DNA of 64,000 nt from positions 62,001-126,000 of the forward strand of contig NZ_LYPC01000016.1 in the NCBI RefSeq assembly GCF_001700435.1, in the 5' to 3' direction. The stretch comes from Paenibacillus pectinilyticus (lineage in GTDB: Bacteria > Bacillota > Bacilli > Paenibacillales > NBRC-103111). This document shows, piece by piece, positions 51,966-61,715 of the stretch (the stretch's first letter is position 1; each line of letters begins with the position of its first letter). The position numbers and the translations under genes are program-made. Under the pieces are notes generated by a model. That model did no database searches. It worked only from the letters and a program-made list of their open reading frames with translations, and was not told the DNA's origin.

Positions 51966-54902
51966 ATGAAACTTGCTGGTTTATCTTTCAACATGCGTCT
52001 GGTTTCGCTGTTCACCACTGCTTCCATCCTCTCATCCAGTCTGGTGATGGGTACAGCTATGGCCAGTTCAACCAGTCATTCCTTTAATACGGGGACGGGT
52101 GCCCTAAATGTGGATTATGCCAGCTACTTAGCCAAGCATGATGTCGTGTTCAATGCTCCGGTAACCGACACCAAGAGTGGATTAACCGTCGGCAATGGCC
52201 GAGTAGGCGGCATGGTCTGGAATACGGCCGGCGGACTTACGATGCAGGTTTCGGGCGTAGATGCTTCAGAAGAAGGCTTTGCTTCATCGGGGTTGGTCAA
52301 TCTCTACACGAATCCTGGGCTGGATACGAGCTATACGACTTATCAACAGCGGCTATCTTTGTACGATGGATTGGTCACAACGAAGTATGATTCGAATCGC
52401 ACCGTGACGATTCTGGGGTCCCCGAATTCCGAGGTCATGGGCATCCATGTGGACGACAGCCGAACGGGCTTATCCAGCGTGGCGCTAGATTTGAGCCTGT
52501 GGGATGTGAGTACATTCGGCGGCGGCGATGTCCCGGATATTACTACATGGCGGACGGTTTCCACATTTGCAGATCCGACGGTTGTTGGGTTAAGCCGGGG
52601 ACAAACGGATGCGAATCATTTCGGATACACGTTGGCAGCAACGGTTGAAGGGGCAAGCTTTACAACGCAGGCGGTTAATGGCAGTAAGGTGCGTTTGAAC
52701 ATAACGCCTTCTTCGAGCTATACGATTTGGATCGCTAGTGCAAGCAGGCTCAATGCCCCCAGCTTTGATTCCGTTAACCAGGCTAAGAATGTACTTAACT
52801 CGGTGAAGAGCACTGGTTACGCGACGACCTTGACCAATTACAAAAACTGGTGGCACAGCTTCTGGAGCAAATCCTTTGTCCAGTATTCGAATGCCTCTGG
52901 TGATGCCGATTACTTGGAGAATTTCTATTACCTTAGCACTTACATCATCGCAGCAGGTGCGTATGGCAATTATCCGTTTCATTTTATCAATGGCGTATTC
53001 AGCGGGGTTAATGATAACGACAGCGGCAAATGGAGCAATGCCTACTGGTATTGGAATCAACGAGATGTCTACCATTCGTTCCTCGCTTCGAATCATCCGG
53101 AAATCGTTAACACCTTTAACAATATGTATAGCCGTAACTTCACTACGCTTAAAAGTTACACCAATACCCGCTATGCCATTGACGGCATCTGGGTACCAGA
53201 GACGATGGGCTGGAACGCAAGCGCAGCAGGCACCATCGGCAGTGACTACACGAAGAACATTTTCTCCACCGGCGCTGAAGCTGCCCTCAATATGTACAAT
53301 CAATATAAATACACCAATGACTCTACTTACCTCAGCGGTACGGCCTACCCCTTCATGAAAGAAGTCGCCAAATTCTACGCAGCTAAGCTTTCTTTCAACA
53401 GCACAACTGGGAAATATTATATGGCCTCCTCCAATGCGCACGAACAATATTGGAATGTGCAAAATGCCTTAACTGATCTGGCCGCTGTACGCAGCTTATT
53501 CCCGGTTACGATCCAAACCAGCCAAACCTTGGGCCTCGACAGCACGCTGCGCACCCAGTGGCAAACTATTTTAGATAATTTAGTCGCCTATCCGGTTGAT
53601 CCGAACGATGCTACGAAATATTTCCCGCATACGCCGCCGCTTTCCACAAATCGCAATGATGAGAATACGGTCGCTGAGCTGGCTTGGCCTTACAGTGTGA
53701 CGGGTATCGGTGCTCCCGATTACCAAATGGCGGTCAATAGCTTCAACAGCAGGCCATACGGCTATGGGGACAATGTCTGGGATCCCGCTCCGATTCAAGC
53801 GGCACGGCTTGGCTTGGGCGATGGCGCTTATCAAGGTATGAAAACGATGGTCCAGAAGTATCAGGACTATCCGAATGGGCGCACCACAAATACGAACGGT
53901 GAGTTCGAATATATGGGCGTGAACCTGTCTGCGATGAACGAATCGCTGCTGCAAAGCTACAATGACAAGATCCGCGTTTTCCCTGCGCTTCCGACGGACA
54001 CCAGCTTCAATAGCAAGTTCACCCTGCTCGCGAGCGGCGGCTTCCTCGTCAGCTCTGAGCGGGAAAGCAGCGAAATCAAATATATCGGCCTCAAGAGCCT
54101 CTATGGCAAAACAGCTACCGTTGTGAATCCATGGGGTACCCAGCAGGTACAAGTTAGAAGAATGTCCGATAATGCCATCGTGCTGACATCTTCAAGCAGT
54201 GAGTTCAATTTTGCTACAGCGGCCAATACGGTCTATGTTGTTGAGAGGACTGCTAAGCAGCTTAGCAGCTACACGTATGGAGCCCTGACAGGCACAAGCA
54301 ATACGGGGATTAAAACGGTGACCTACAACGGTGTCCCTCGTTCTCTGGGAAGTGCGGCCCCTTACGTGGGACCGAAACCTACGTTCTATCCGAACAGCGG
54401 CTTTGGCGGTACAGGTGTTTCCCTGCCTCCAGGCAGCTACAGCATCTCACAAATGCAAGCGGCCGGGATTGCCAATGACAGCATCTCTTCCATCCAAGTG
54501 CCGGCGGGCATTACGGTTGTAGCCTATGGTGACGGTGCTTTCGACGGACCATCTTGGACCTTTACGGCTGATAACAGCAATTTAGCAAGCACGGGGAATG
54601 ACAATGCCATCTCCTCGTTCAAAATCACAGCAACTGCTGTATCCGGTGTAACCTTTTACCCGAATGCGAGCTATGGCGGTACCGGCGTGACCTTCGCCCC
54701 TGGCAACTACACCTTGGCGCAAATGGTCGCCGCGGGCATGCCAAATGACGCGATCTCGTCCCTCAAGGTGCCGGCTGGCCGAACGGTTATCGCGTACGCG
54801 GATGACAATTATTCCGGTGCGTCTTGGACGTTCACAGCGGATAATAGCAACCTTGCTGCAACAGGAAATGATAACGTGATTTCATCGTTCAAGATTCAGT
54901 AA
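51966..54902 (+). CDS. secreted GH95-like glycosidase with two beta-gamma-crystallin domains (978 aa)
   Basis: The ATG at 51966 has GGAGGT at 8 nt; 42 upstream in-frame codons are not needed. A signal peptide ends near AMASS. The N-terminal beta-sandwich opens with GLTVGNGRVGGMVWN, the usual GH95 start. An (alpha/alpha)6 region follows (GNYPFHFINGVFSGVNDNDS, YWYWNQRDVYHSFL). GH95 enzymes remove alpha-L-fucose or alpha-L-galactose by inversion. Residues about 804-893 and 895-978 are two beta-gamma-crystallin repeats (FYPNSGFGGTGVSLPPGSY, FYPNASYGGTGVTFAPGNY), which may bind calcium or glycan. It has no dockerin, so it is probably a free enzyme. Exact family assignment is likely but not certain. 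Confidence 0.75.
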   Translation: MKLAGLSFNMRLVSLFTTASILSSSLVMGTAMASSTSHSFNTGTGALNVDYASYLAKHDVVFNAPVTDTKSGLTVGNGRVGGMVWNTAGGLTMQVSGVDASEEGFASSGLVNLYTNPGLDTSYTTYQQRLSLYDGLVTTKYDSNRTVTILGSPNSEVMGIHVDDSRTGLSSVALDLSLWDVSTFGGGDVPDITTWRTVSTFADPTVVGLSRGQTDANHFGYTLAATVEGASFTTQAVNGSKVRLNITPSSSYTIWIASASRLNAPSFDSVNQAKNVLNSVKSTGYATTLTNYKNWWHSFWSKSFVQYSNASGDADYLENFYYLSTYIIAAGAYGNYPFHFINGVFSGVNDNDSGKWSNAYWYWNQRDVYHSFLASNHPEIVNTFNNMYSRNFTTLKSYTNTRYAIDGIWVPETMGWNASAAGTIGSDYTKNIFSTGAEAALNMYNQYKYTNDSTYLSGTAYPFMKEVAKFYAAKLSFNSTTGKYYMASSNAHEQYWNVQNALTDLAAVRSLFPVTIQTSQTLGLDSTLRTQWQTILDNLVAYPVDPNDATKYFPHTPPLSTNRNDENTVAELAWPYSVTGIGAPDYQMAVNSFNSRPYGYGDNVWDPAPIQAARLGLGDGAYQGMKTMVQKYQDYPNGRTTNTNGEFEYMGVNLSAMNESLLQSYNDKIRVFPALPTDTSFNSKFTLLASGGFLVSSERESSEIKYIGLKSLYGKTATVVNPWGTQQVQVRRMSDNAIVLTSSSSEFNFATAANTVYVVERTAKQLSSYTYGALTGTSNTGIKTVTYNGVPRSLGSAAPYVGPKPTFYPNSGFGGTGVSLPPGSYSISQMQAAGIANDSISSIQVPAGITVVAYGDGAFDGPSWTFTADNSNLASTGNDNAISSFKITATAVSGVTFYPNASYGGTGVTFAPGNYTLAQMVAAGMPNDAISSLKVPAGRTVIAYADDNYSGASWTFTADNSNLAATGNDNVISSFKIQ

Positions 54903-54983
54903 GTGCGGCTAAGATGTATTTTTGCAGTTTTTAGTTCCATCTTCGTAACCGCTCCTCCACCTTTCTACATTGGCTCCAAAGTG

Positions 54984-55034
54984 AACTGCCCTCCGTTTGT
55001 TAGCTCATACTAACAAACGGAGGGCAGTTTTTAC
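54984..55034 (+). terminator. strong intrinsic terminator after the GH95-like gene
   Basis: A perfect 20-bp inverted repeat (arms 54984-55003 and 55010-55029) with a 6-nt loop, ending in TTTTT. Flanking CAAAGT/ACTTTG lengthens the stem. Confidence 0.9.
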
Positions 55035-55140
55035 TTTGAGAAAGTCCTGGGCATCATCATAACCACTCCCTTCGTATGCTTTGCGCCCATTCAGGGCACG
55101 CTAAAACGCATGGTAATGTAAGGGAATTGGAGGGATTGAC

Positions 55141-56478
55141 ATGATTGAGCAAATCCGTGCTGAATTGAATAATCCGTCTGACCTCTTCTACGAAACCCTT
55201 GACAATGGGTATTTGCAAATGGAATTAGTCTACTTTCCATCTCTCTGTGACCAAGCTTTGATCAAGAATGGATTGACGGTACCTTACTCGTATTGTTTCA
55301 ATCCAGAGGAATTCGATCGTATGCTAAATGCAAATCCTGCTTTCCACAGGGTCGGACTTCACGAACATTGGGCTGGGTTACTGCTCAAAGGTACGGTTCT
55401 CTTCCAGCTAGAAGATGGCATTTATCGATATGATGTCCAGCGAAAATTTCAGGACAAGCCCGATACGGTTCAGGTGGAGGTTGCACTTCAAGGGCCTCAA
55501 ACCGCACTTACCGAGGACTTGGATATGAATATAAGTCTCATACGGATGCGATATAACGCGACAACCCTTTGTGTGGAGGAACGTAATCTAGGTCGGATTT
55601 CCAAGACGCGAATTGCCTTACTCTATGACAAAAATCTTGTCAACGAAGACGTTCTCTCGTTATTAAACGAACGCTTGGCCAAAATCGACATCTCACTTCT
55701 TCAGGCCTCCGGCCAACTGATGCAGACATTATCGGGTCGCAGACACCGATTCTTCCCCATCATTCTTCAAACCGAGCGGCCCGATCGCATAGCCGCTACG
55801 CTCGATCGGGGAAAAATCGCCATACTGCAGGATGGAAGCCGCTTTGGCCTGCTGTTACCAGTTCGGATCTTCGACTTCCTGCACGCAATGGATGATGATT
55901 ATGAATCTTATTGGATGAGTAAATTTCTACTTGTCCTTCGCTATTTTGCCATGCTTTTAACCATCACACTCCCTGCCCTGTATATCGCTATTGTCTCTTA
56001 TAATCCTGAGGTGCTGCGTGTGCAGTTGACATTGTCAATCGCCGGAAGCCGAGTTGTTGTCCCTTATCCCTCCTTCATTGAAGTGATCATCATGTTATTC
56101 ATGATTGAAGCCTTGAATGAAGCCAGTCTTAGGCTCCCCCGATATATTGGTTCAACAGCTACAACCGTTGGCGGCTTGATCTTAGGGCAAGCCATTCAAC
56201 AAGCAGGACTAGTCAGCTCGATTATGATTATTGTGACATCTGTGGTGGCGATTTCCAATTTCGTCATCCCTAATAACAGCTTCGGATACTCCGTACGGTT
56301 CATCAAATATATTTTCGTAGTAGCTTCTATCTTCTATGGACTGCTTGGGGTGGTGGTATTCTTTTTCATTTTAATAGCCTATTGGTGCAATTTGAGAAGC
56401 TTCGGTCAACCCTATTTAGCGCTTTATGTGCCAAAGCTTGAGGCAAAAATGCACCATCATGGAAAGAAGGCGAAGTAA
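55141..56478 (+). CDS. GerAA-type spore germinant receptor A subunit (445 aa)
   Basis: A cytoplasmic N-terminal region is followed by a C-terminal membrane domain (about 265-435) with four or more helices. Typical GerA motifs are TLPALYIAIVSYNPEV, VPYPSFIEVIIMLFMIEALNEASLRLP and ISNFVIPNN. The chain is on the short side, the usual A subunits being near 480-490 residues, with the N-terminal domain reduced. GGAGGG lies 6-7 nt upstream. It is the first gene of an ABC-ordered germination receptor operon in the spore inner membrane. Confidence 0.88.
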   Translation: MIEQIRAELNNPSDLFYETLDNGYLQMELVYFPSLCDQALIKNGLTVPYSYCFNPEEFDRMLNANPAFHRVGLHEHWAGLLLKGTVLFQLEDGIYRYDVQRKFQDKPDTVQVEVALQGPQTALTEDLDMNISLIRMRYNATTLCVEERNLGRISKTRIALLYDKNLVNEDVLSLLNERLAKIDISLLQASGQLMQTLSGRRHRFFPIILQTERPDRIAATLDRGKIAILQDGSRFGLLLPVRIFDFLHAMDDDYESYWMSKFLLVLRYFAMLLTITLPALYIAIVSYNPEVLRVQLTLSIAGSRVVVPYPSFIEVIIMLFMIEALNEASLRLPRYIGSTATTVGGLILGQAIQQAGLVSSIMIIVTSVVAISNFVIPNNSFGYSVRFIKYIFVVASIFYGLLGVVVFFFILIAYWCNLRSFGQPYLALYVPKLEAKMHHHGKKAK

Positions 56479-56481
56479 CGC

Positions 56482-57588
56482 ATGTCCCGTTACACTTACT
56501 ATCACGTGCTCTATGTCGGCATGATCAATATTATGATGTTCGTCCCGTCCCTGCTTATTAAAGATCGTTTCAATGGTGCCGTTTCCGGGATGCTCATTGC
56601 GATGGTCATTGGCACGATTGTCTCCCTCAGCACGATGGCATGTTTTGAAAAGTTTCCAGGCTTGGGGTTTCCTGAGCTTTGTTCTCGTTATACCCCAAAA
56701 TGGTTTACGCAAATCCATGTCTTAACCGCGCTCCTCATCTGGTTACCCGGCGGCATGATAGCGATTTATGCGTATTCCGAAACCGTTCGCATGTTTTTCT
56801 ACCCAGACATGAATCCATATCTGAACATGCTGCTAATGATCCTTGCCGCTACATGGTCCTGCAGCAGGTCTACGCGTACAGTCCAATTTATTCATGAAAT
56901 CATGGTACTTCTAAGCTCTCCTTTTATCCTTTTTTTTCTCATGAAGGCGGTGTTTAACGATCGTATCAACTGGGATGCCATTCGCTATGTCGCTGGTTAT
57001 ATCAACAAACCCCCGTCTTTTATGACCATTGCGGCCTCCACTTTTTTGTTCTCTGGCTACATTAGTCTTCTCATCTTCAATCGCTTGCACACAGAGGGGT
57101 TCCGTTTTCGTTTTCGCTGGGTCGTCCCCTTTTTCGGCATTGTGTTCTTAATTGTTACCTTTTTTGTTCCGATCGGCTTTCATGGCACAGTTGGGGTTGA
57201 GGATTATGTGTACCTCTGGAGTATGACCGCGGACTCCATGATATTGGAATACGGATTCATTAATCGGGTCTTATTCGTCTTTCTGCTCCTCTTTACGGGG
57301 TTATCTCTCCTGTTCGTCATGAACACCTGGCATACCACGATCATGCTGATTCGTTATGCCCTACATAGATCCGTTGCTGTTGAAGAGGACCCTGTCCCTA
57401 TGATTAACATTTGGTTAGCATTAGCCATAGGAGCGCTCACCCTCTTGTTAATGAAATTCCTCAATTTGGAAAAAAACCAGATCATCTCTAAAATCTGGCT
57501 CGTCAGTCGATTTTTTATAGAGATTTACTTCCTAGGCCTGATGCTCTATTTCGTATGGAGGCGAAAGAAGGAACAATCATGCGCGTGA
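56482..57588 (+). CDS. GerAB-type germinant receptor B subunit, APC-like transporter (368 aa)
   Basis: Ten predicted helices, amino-acid-permease fold, with ELCSRYTPKWFTQIHVL and the GerAB-like middle. It follows the A subunit by 3 nt. B subunits bind the germinant, usually an amino acid or sugar. Confidence 0.88.
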   Translation: MSRYTYYHVLYVGMINIMMFVPSLLIKDRFNGAVSGMLIAMVIGTIVSLSTMACFEKFPGLGFPELCSRYTPKWFTQIHVLTALLIWLPGGMIAIYAYSETVRMFFYPDMNPYLNMLLMILAATWSCSRSTRTVQFIHEIMVLLSSPFILFFLMKAVFNDRINWDAIRYVAGYINKPPSFMTIAASTFLFSGYISLLIFNRLHTEGFRFRFRWVVPFFGIVFLIVTFFVPIGFHGTVGVEDYVYLWSMTADSMILEYGFINRVLFVFLLLFTGLSLLFVMNTWHTTIMLIRYALHRSVAVEEDPVPMINIWLALAIGALTLLLMKFLNLEKNQIISKIWLVSRFFIEIYFLGLMLYFVWRRKKEQSCA

Positions 57589-58664
57589 AAATAATGCTAT
57601 CTTGCCTTACCCTCCTCATCTGCTCTGTGATTCTTGGCGGGTGTGGCTTTAAAGACATCGATAAGCGATTCTTCGTCGTCGCCATGGGGGTCGATTGGAC
57701 AGGGAAGGAGGATAAGCCTTACCTCGTCACCCTTCGCCTAGCGATTCCCGCTTCCAAAGTGGGGGAAGGCTTAGCTGAGAGCCAGGTGGAGCAACTAGAA
57801 TCGAAAAGCATTGCCGAAGCGGTTAGAAATCTCAAAGCCCATGTGGATAAAGAGCTTGATTTCGGACATTGCCGTGTTTTCCTATTTGGCGATAGTTTAA
57901 TGAAACATTCGTTGGATGAGCCCTTGAATTGGCTTAGTAGAAGACGCGACATCCAATTGATTTCTTACGTAGCCATTGCCGAGCCGAATGCCAATAAATT
58001 ATTGAAATCGAATCCAACAACGGAGCGGTTAGCAGGAAACTCTTTCTTCCTCACCTTTGGTAAAGAGGGCACCGTCTCACCTTACACAGTGACGGCCCTA
58101 TTGTTCGACTGCTTCCGGCGCTTTAAGGAAAAAGGACTGGACCCCTTTCTACCCCTTATCAGCTTCGATGGGGATTCCTACGTTGTCGAGCATCTGGCCC
58201 TATTTAATAAAACCGGTGAGCAGCTCATACTGGATCCCAAACAATCACAGCTTTTTAATATGAGTGCGAACTCGTTCAGTAAATCAGGGATCCAGACAAT
58301 CTACCGAGGGGAAGAATTGGCTTTCTACATCGAGCAGGTCTCTCGGCATGTTACGATTGTGAAGGGGGCGGTACCTACCGTACAAATGAAGTTCAAACTC
58401 AACGGTTTAGTCGAACAAGCGGTGTCAGACGTGAATATTCAAGAAGTCCAGCAGTTGCTCGAACAGCATGTGAACCAAAAAGTAGAGGAGCTGCTTTATA
58501 AAATCCGGGATGCTCACGTGGATCCCTACGGCTTCGGGCTGCATTATCTCGCGCAATATTTTGGCAAAGAGAAAGATTGGGATTATTGGCAATCGGTCTA
58601 TCCGGAAGTCAAGTTCAAGGTTGAAACGCATGTAACTGTGAATAGTACGGGGCTGGTTCATTGA
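57579..58664 (+). CDS. GerAC-type germinant receptor lipoprotein (361 aa)
   Basis: The ATG at 57579 is preceded by AAGGA and overlaps the B subunit by 10 nt; the frame is open for 8 codons upstream without a signal. Lipobox ILGGC (Cys22). GerAC landmarks GCGFKDIDKRFFVVAMGVDW and AEPNANKLLKSNPTTERLAGN are present. Third subunit of the receptor. Confidence 0.88.
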   Translation: MRVKIMLSCLTLLICSVILGGCGFKDIDKRFFVVAMGVDWTGKEDKPYLVTLRLAIPASKVGEGLAESQVEQLESKSIAEAVRNLKAHVDKELDFGHCRVFLFGDSLMKHSLDEPLNWLSRRRDIQLISYVAIAEPNANKLLKSNPTTERLAGNSFFLTFGKEGTVSPYTVTALLFDCFRRFKEKGLDPFLPLISFDGDSYVVEHLALFNKTGEQLILDPKQSQLFNMSANSFSKSGIQTIYRGEELAFYIEQVSRHVTIVKGAVPTVQMKFKLNGLVEQAVSDVNIQEVQQLLEQHVNQKVEELLYKIRDAHVDPYGFGLHYLAQYFGKEKDWDYWQSVYPEVKFKVETHVTVNSTGLVH

Positions 58665-58676
58665 CACCGGATTAAA

Positions 58677-58722
58677 AAAAGCTTAACACCATTAACATTT
58701 CTGTTGATAGCGTTAAGCTTTT
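58677..58722. terminator. bidirectional terminator between gerA-type and lut operons
   Basis: AGCTTAAC/GTTAAGCT stem with inner pairing, A-run on one side and T-run on the other, so it serves both converging operons. Confidence 0.85.
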
Positions 58723-58737
58723 GGTTTTTTTTAAACC

Positions 58738-59445
58738 TTAGATATACTTGATCAAAATGCTTTCAACATGCTCCAAATGCTCGCGCATCGCCGCGGAAGC
58801 CAGCACGGGATCGCCGCTGACGATCGCTTCATAAATCACTTTATGTTCCTTCAAAAGTTGAAGGGCCACTTCCTGATTCGCATACAATTCCGCGCGGCGG
58901 ATATCGCGAATCATCATTTCCATCGCATTGCGGATCGAGTCACATGTCTGCACCATGATCGCGTTGTGCGTTGCTTGGACAAGCAGCTCATGGAAAGCAA
59001 GATCCGTTCGTTCACCCGCCTCGTCGTCGCCTACGGATCTCTCCATCTCCTGCATGATGAGCTTCAGCTGTGCGAGATCCTCGGGCGTTCTCTTTCGCGC
59101 TGCGATCGCTGCGATCGAAATCTCCAGCGATTGTCTCACTTCCATCAGCTCGAGAAGTGTCGTCCGATTCATCCGCAGCGATGTCCACTCAGGCAGTGAC
59201 ACTTCCGAAGGTGCCTGCCGAATGACACGGCACGCGCCGCCTTGGCGAATCTCGATGAGTCCCATCGCTTTCAAGGCGCTAAGGGCCTCCCTCATCGTGG
59301 AACGCCCGACGCCGAAGCGCTCGGACAGCTCTTTGGTGGAAGGGAGCTTATCCCCCATCTTCAATTGACCCTGCACAATCATATCTTTGATTTGCTGGGC
59401 AATCTCATCATAATGATTCTGTTTCTGCAGCTTCGTAACTTCCAT
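58738..59445 (-). CDS. GntR/FadR-family regulator, LutR-like (235 aa)
   Basis: N-terminal winged helix (LPSTKELSERFGVGRSTMREALSAL) and FCD-type helical ligand domain. Co-directional and last in the lut operon, 22 nt after lutC. The perfect FadR-type operator TTGTCAGACAA lies before lutA, so it probably represses the operon and releases on lactate. Confidence 0.85.
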   Translation of the reverse strand: MEVTKLQKQNHYDEIAQQIKDMIVQGQLKMGDKLPSTKELSERFGVGRSTMREALSALKAMGLIEIRQGGACRVIRQAPSEVSLPEWTSLRMNRTTLLELMEVRQSLEISIAAIAARKRTPEDLAQLKLIMQEMERSVGDDEAGERTDLAFHELLVQATHNAIMVQTCDSIRNAMEMMIRDIRRAELYANQEVALQLLKEHKVIYEAIVSGDPVLASAAMREHLEHVESILIKYI

Positions 59446-59467
59446 AGGGTACCTCTTCTATCGCAGT

Positions 59468-60208
59468 CTATCCGATAAGCAGCACGTGCACAATTCCTGG
59501 GCCATGCACACCGATGGTCAAATCATTCTCAATGTCCGCCGAACGGCTGGGTCCTGAGATGAAGTGAATGCCGGCAGGCAGGTCTTTTCTTGCTATCTGA
59601 TCGAGAGGAGCGAGAATTTCGCCTAGTCTCGTGTGCAATCGTTCAATCGGCAGCAGGACGATCAATGCCGTAGGAAGCAGGCTGACCGATCGGCCTTTTT
59701 CTTTTGATGATAACACAGTTAACGATCCCGTGTAAGCCGCCCCATGGTCAGCAAGGACAATGCCGAGATCGGCATTCGCTGCGCTGGCCTTCCAGTTGGT
59801 GTCCTCATCCGTATTCCATATGGAGAGGTCGATATTCGGGAGAGCTTGGTCAAGCTCCAACGCGTGAAGCTCAGCTTGATCCTGGTGGATGACACGTTTG
59901 ATACTTAACGTGTTAACGAGCTCTTGGATGGCTGCTTTCGCCCCGTCCATCGAAGGGACTCTGACGACGTGCCCACCTGCGGCATGGAAGTTCGCCGTGA
60001 AGTTCTCTACGCGTTCCTCTGGGGACCAGTTGAACGCTTTCCAGCTATCCGAAGCTCCTTGGAAAGGATGCGCAGGCTTCTCGATAACGCGAGGGCGTCC
60101 CAGCTTCTGTGCGATGCCTTGGATGAAACGTTCTTGTTCCGCCAGAGACTGCTGATCCAGCTGGTTTAACTTCGTATGCCATTCTGGCGCAATGTCGCGT
60201 TTAGCCAT
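59468..60208 (-). CDS. lutC: LutC-like lactate utilization protein, LUD domain (246 aa)
   Basis: LUD fold (SIWNTDEDTNWKASAANADLGIVLADHGAAYTG and the final FISGPSRSADIENDLTIGVHGPG). Third structural part of the L-lactate oxidising complex. GGGAGG precedes the ATG; the start overlaps lutB by 8 nt. Confidence 0.92.
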   Translation of the reverse strand: MAKRDIAPEWHTKLNQLDQQSLAEQERFIQGIAQKLGRPRVIEKPAHPFQGASDSWKAFNWSPEERVENFTANFHAAGGHVVRVPSMDGAKAAIQELVNTLSIKRVIHQDQAELHALELDQALPNIDLSIWNTDEDTNWKASAANADLGIVLADHGAAYTGSLTVLSSKEKGRSVSLLPTALIVLLPIERLHTRLGEILAPLDQIARKDLPAGIHFISGPSRSADIENDLTIGVHGPGIVHVLLIG

Positions 60209-61715
60209 GATGATGTCCTCCCTTTTTGCCCCGTGCAGCCAATGCGTCAGCCATCCTTGCTTGGATAGCAGGATCGGCCTCCGTCAACCCATGGCGAATT
60301 TCTTGCTCTAGTGTTTTCCAGCCGTCGCGGAAGGAAGCCTTCGGTAAGCTTGGCGCTACCCGATAGGTGTTCCACCCCTTGAGCGGGCCGACTTTGAGGC
60401 GGATGCCGCCATCGCGAACGACTAGCTTCTGGCCAATGCGGCCCAGCTTGAGGACAGCGTTGAAACGCTTCGCATTGCCCAGCACCGCAGCAAAGCCTTT
60501 CATCCCCGCGGCCTCGATCTTATCACCATGGCCGGCTTCGACCTTGCGGCGACGCAGCGACACGAGCATGTCGTGCAGCGGAATCTTCACCGGGCAGGCC
60601 TCATAGCAGGCACCGCAAAGGCTTGAAGCGTTGGCGATGTCGTCCCATTCCGCCACGTTTTTCTTGAGCGCTGGCGTGAGCACCGCGCCGATCGGGCCGC
60701 TGTACGTGCCGCCATAGGCATGGCCGCCGATATGGCGGTACACCGGGCAGGCGTTCAGGCACGCGCCGCAGCGAATGCAGTTGAGCAGCTCTTGGAACTC
60801 GGGGTCGCCGAGCTGCTGCGAGCGCCCGTTGTCGACGATGATGATGTGCATCTCTTCCGGACCATCCGCATCGGCGTCTCTGCGCGGGCCTGTGATACCG
60901 GACATATACACAGTCAGCTTCTGACCTGTTGCTGAACGTGGGAGCAAGGTCGCCATGACCTCAAGATCCGCCCACGTTGGAATAATACGCTCCATCCCCA
61001 TGAGCGTGATCTGTGTCTTGGGCACCGTCGTGACCATGCGGGCGTTGCCTTCATTTTCAAACAAGACCATCGATCCGCTCTCCGCAATGGCAAAATTACA
61101 GCCCGTCATTCCAATATCGGCTTCCAGGAATTTCTCTCTTAATTTCTTCCGTACATAGCCAGCCAGAATCGTCGTATCCGGGGCCAATGTCTCCCCCGCA
61201 TCCTTCGATAATAGCTCGGCGATTTGATATCTATTTTTGTGAATAGCTGGAATGATGATATGTGAAGGTGTTTCGTCGGCCAGCTGAATGATGTACTCAC
61301 CGAGATCCGTCTCAATCGCTTCAACTCCGATGGAAGCCAGCGCTTTGTTCAAATGCAGCTCCTCGGTCACCATTGACTTGGATTTCACGACGGTTTTTGC
61401 TTGTTTTGCAGCTGCGATTTCCAAGGAAATTTTAACAGCCTCCACGTCCGTATCCGCAAAATGCACATGAACCCCGTTCGCTCGCGCATTGTTCGCAAAT
61501 GTCGTTAAGTAATAATCCAAATGCGCGATCGTATGCAGCCGAATTTGTCTGCCGCGCTCGCGCCAGTCATCCCAGTTGCCGTGGTCTGCCGCTGCTTTAA
61601 GCTTACCGCCGCGTAAACGCTCCGTCGTAAACTTGACCGCTTTACGCAGAAACTCGTCATTCAGCGCAAGATCCGCCCGCTCTTTAACCGTTGACTTACC
61701 CTCCGTGTGACTCAT
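60201..61715 (-). CDS. lutB: LutB-like iron-sulfur lactate utilization protein (504 aa)
   Basis: N-terminal LUD domain, then two 4Fe-4S ferredoxin motifs: C313, C316, C319 and C323 (CIRCGACLNACP) and C367, C370 and C374 (CGACYEACP), and a C-terminal LutB tail. It passes electrons from lactate oxidation to the respiratory chain. The ATG overlaps the lutA stop; AAGGAG at 10 nt. Confidence 0.93.
   Translation of the reverse strand: MSHTEGKSTVKERADLALNDEFLRKAVKFTTERLRGGKLKAAADHGNWDDWRERGRQIRLHTIAHLDYYLTTFANNARANGVHVHFADTDVEAVKISLEIAAAKQAKTVVKSKSMVTEELHLNKALASIGVEAIETDLGEYIIQLADETPSHIIIPAIHKNRYQIAELLSKDAGETLAPDTTILAGYVRKKLREKFLEADIGMTGCNFAIAESGSMVLFENEGNARMVTTVPKTQITLMGMERIIPTWADLEVMATLLPRSATGQKLTVYMSGITGPRRDADADGPEEMHIIIVDNGRSQQLGDPEFQELLNCIRCGACLNACPVYRHIGGHAYGGTYSGPIGAVLTPALKKNVAEWDDIANASSLCGACYEACPVKIPLHDMLVSLRRRKVEAGHGDKIEAAGMKGFAAVLGNAKRFNAVLKLGRIGQKLVVRDGGIRLKVGPLKGWNTYRVAPSLPKASFRDGWKTLEQEIRHGLTEADPAIQARMADALAARGKKGGHHHG

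Noticed and set aside
52590-53462. 290-aa minus-strand reading frame inside the GH95-like gene
   Set aside because: Shadow of a well-supported plus-strand CDS, with no ribosome-binding site or domain.
53580-54152. 190-aa minus-strand reading frame
   Set aside because: Lies fully within the GH95-like gene and reads as low-quality antisense translation.
55040-55140. Forespore sigma-G promoter before the gerA-type operon
   Set aside because: A GCATC at a suitable distance from CGTATGC was noted, but the -10 agrees poorly with the consensus.
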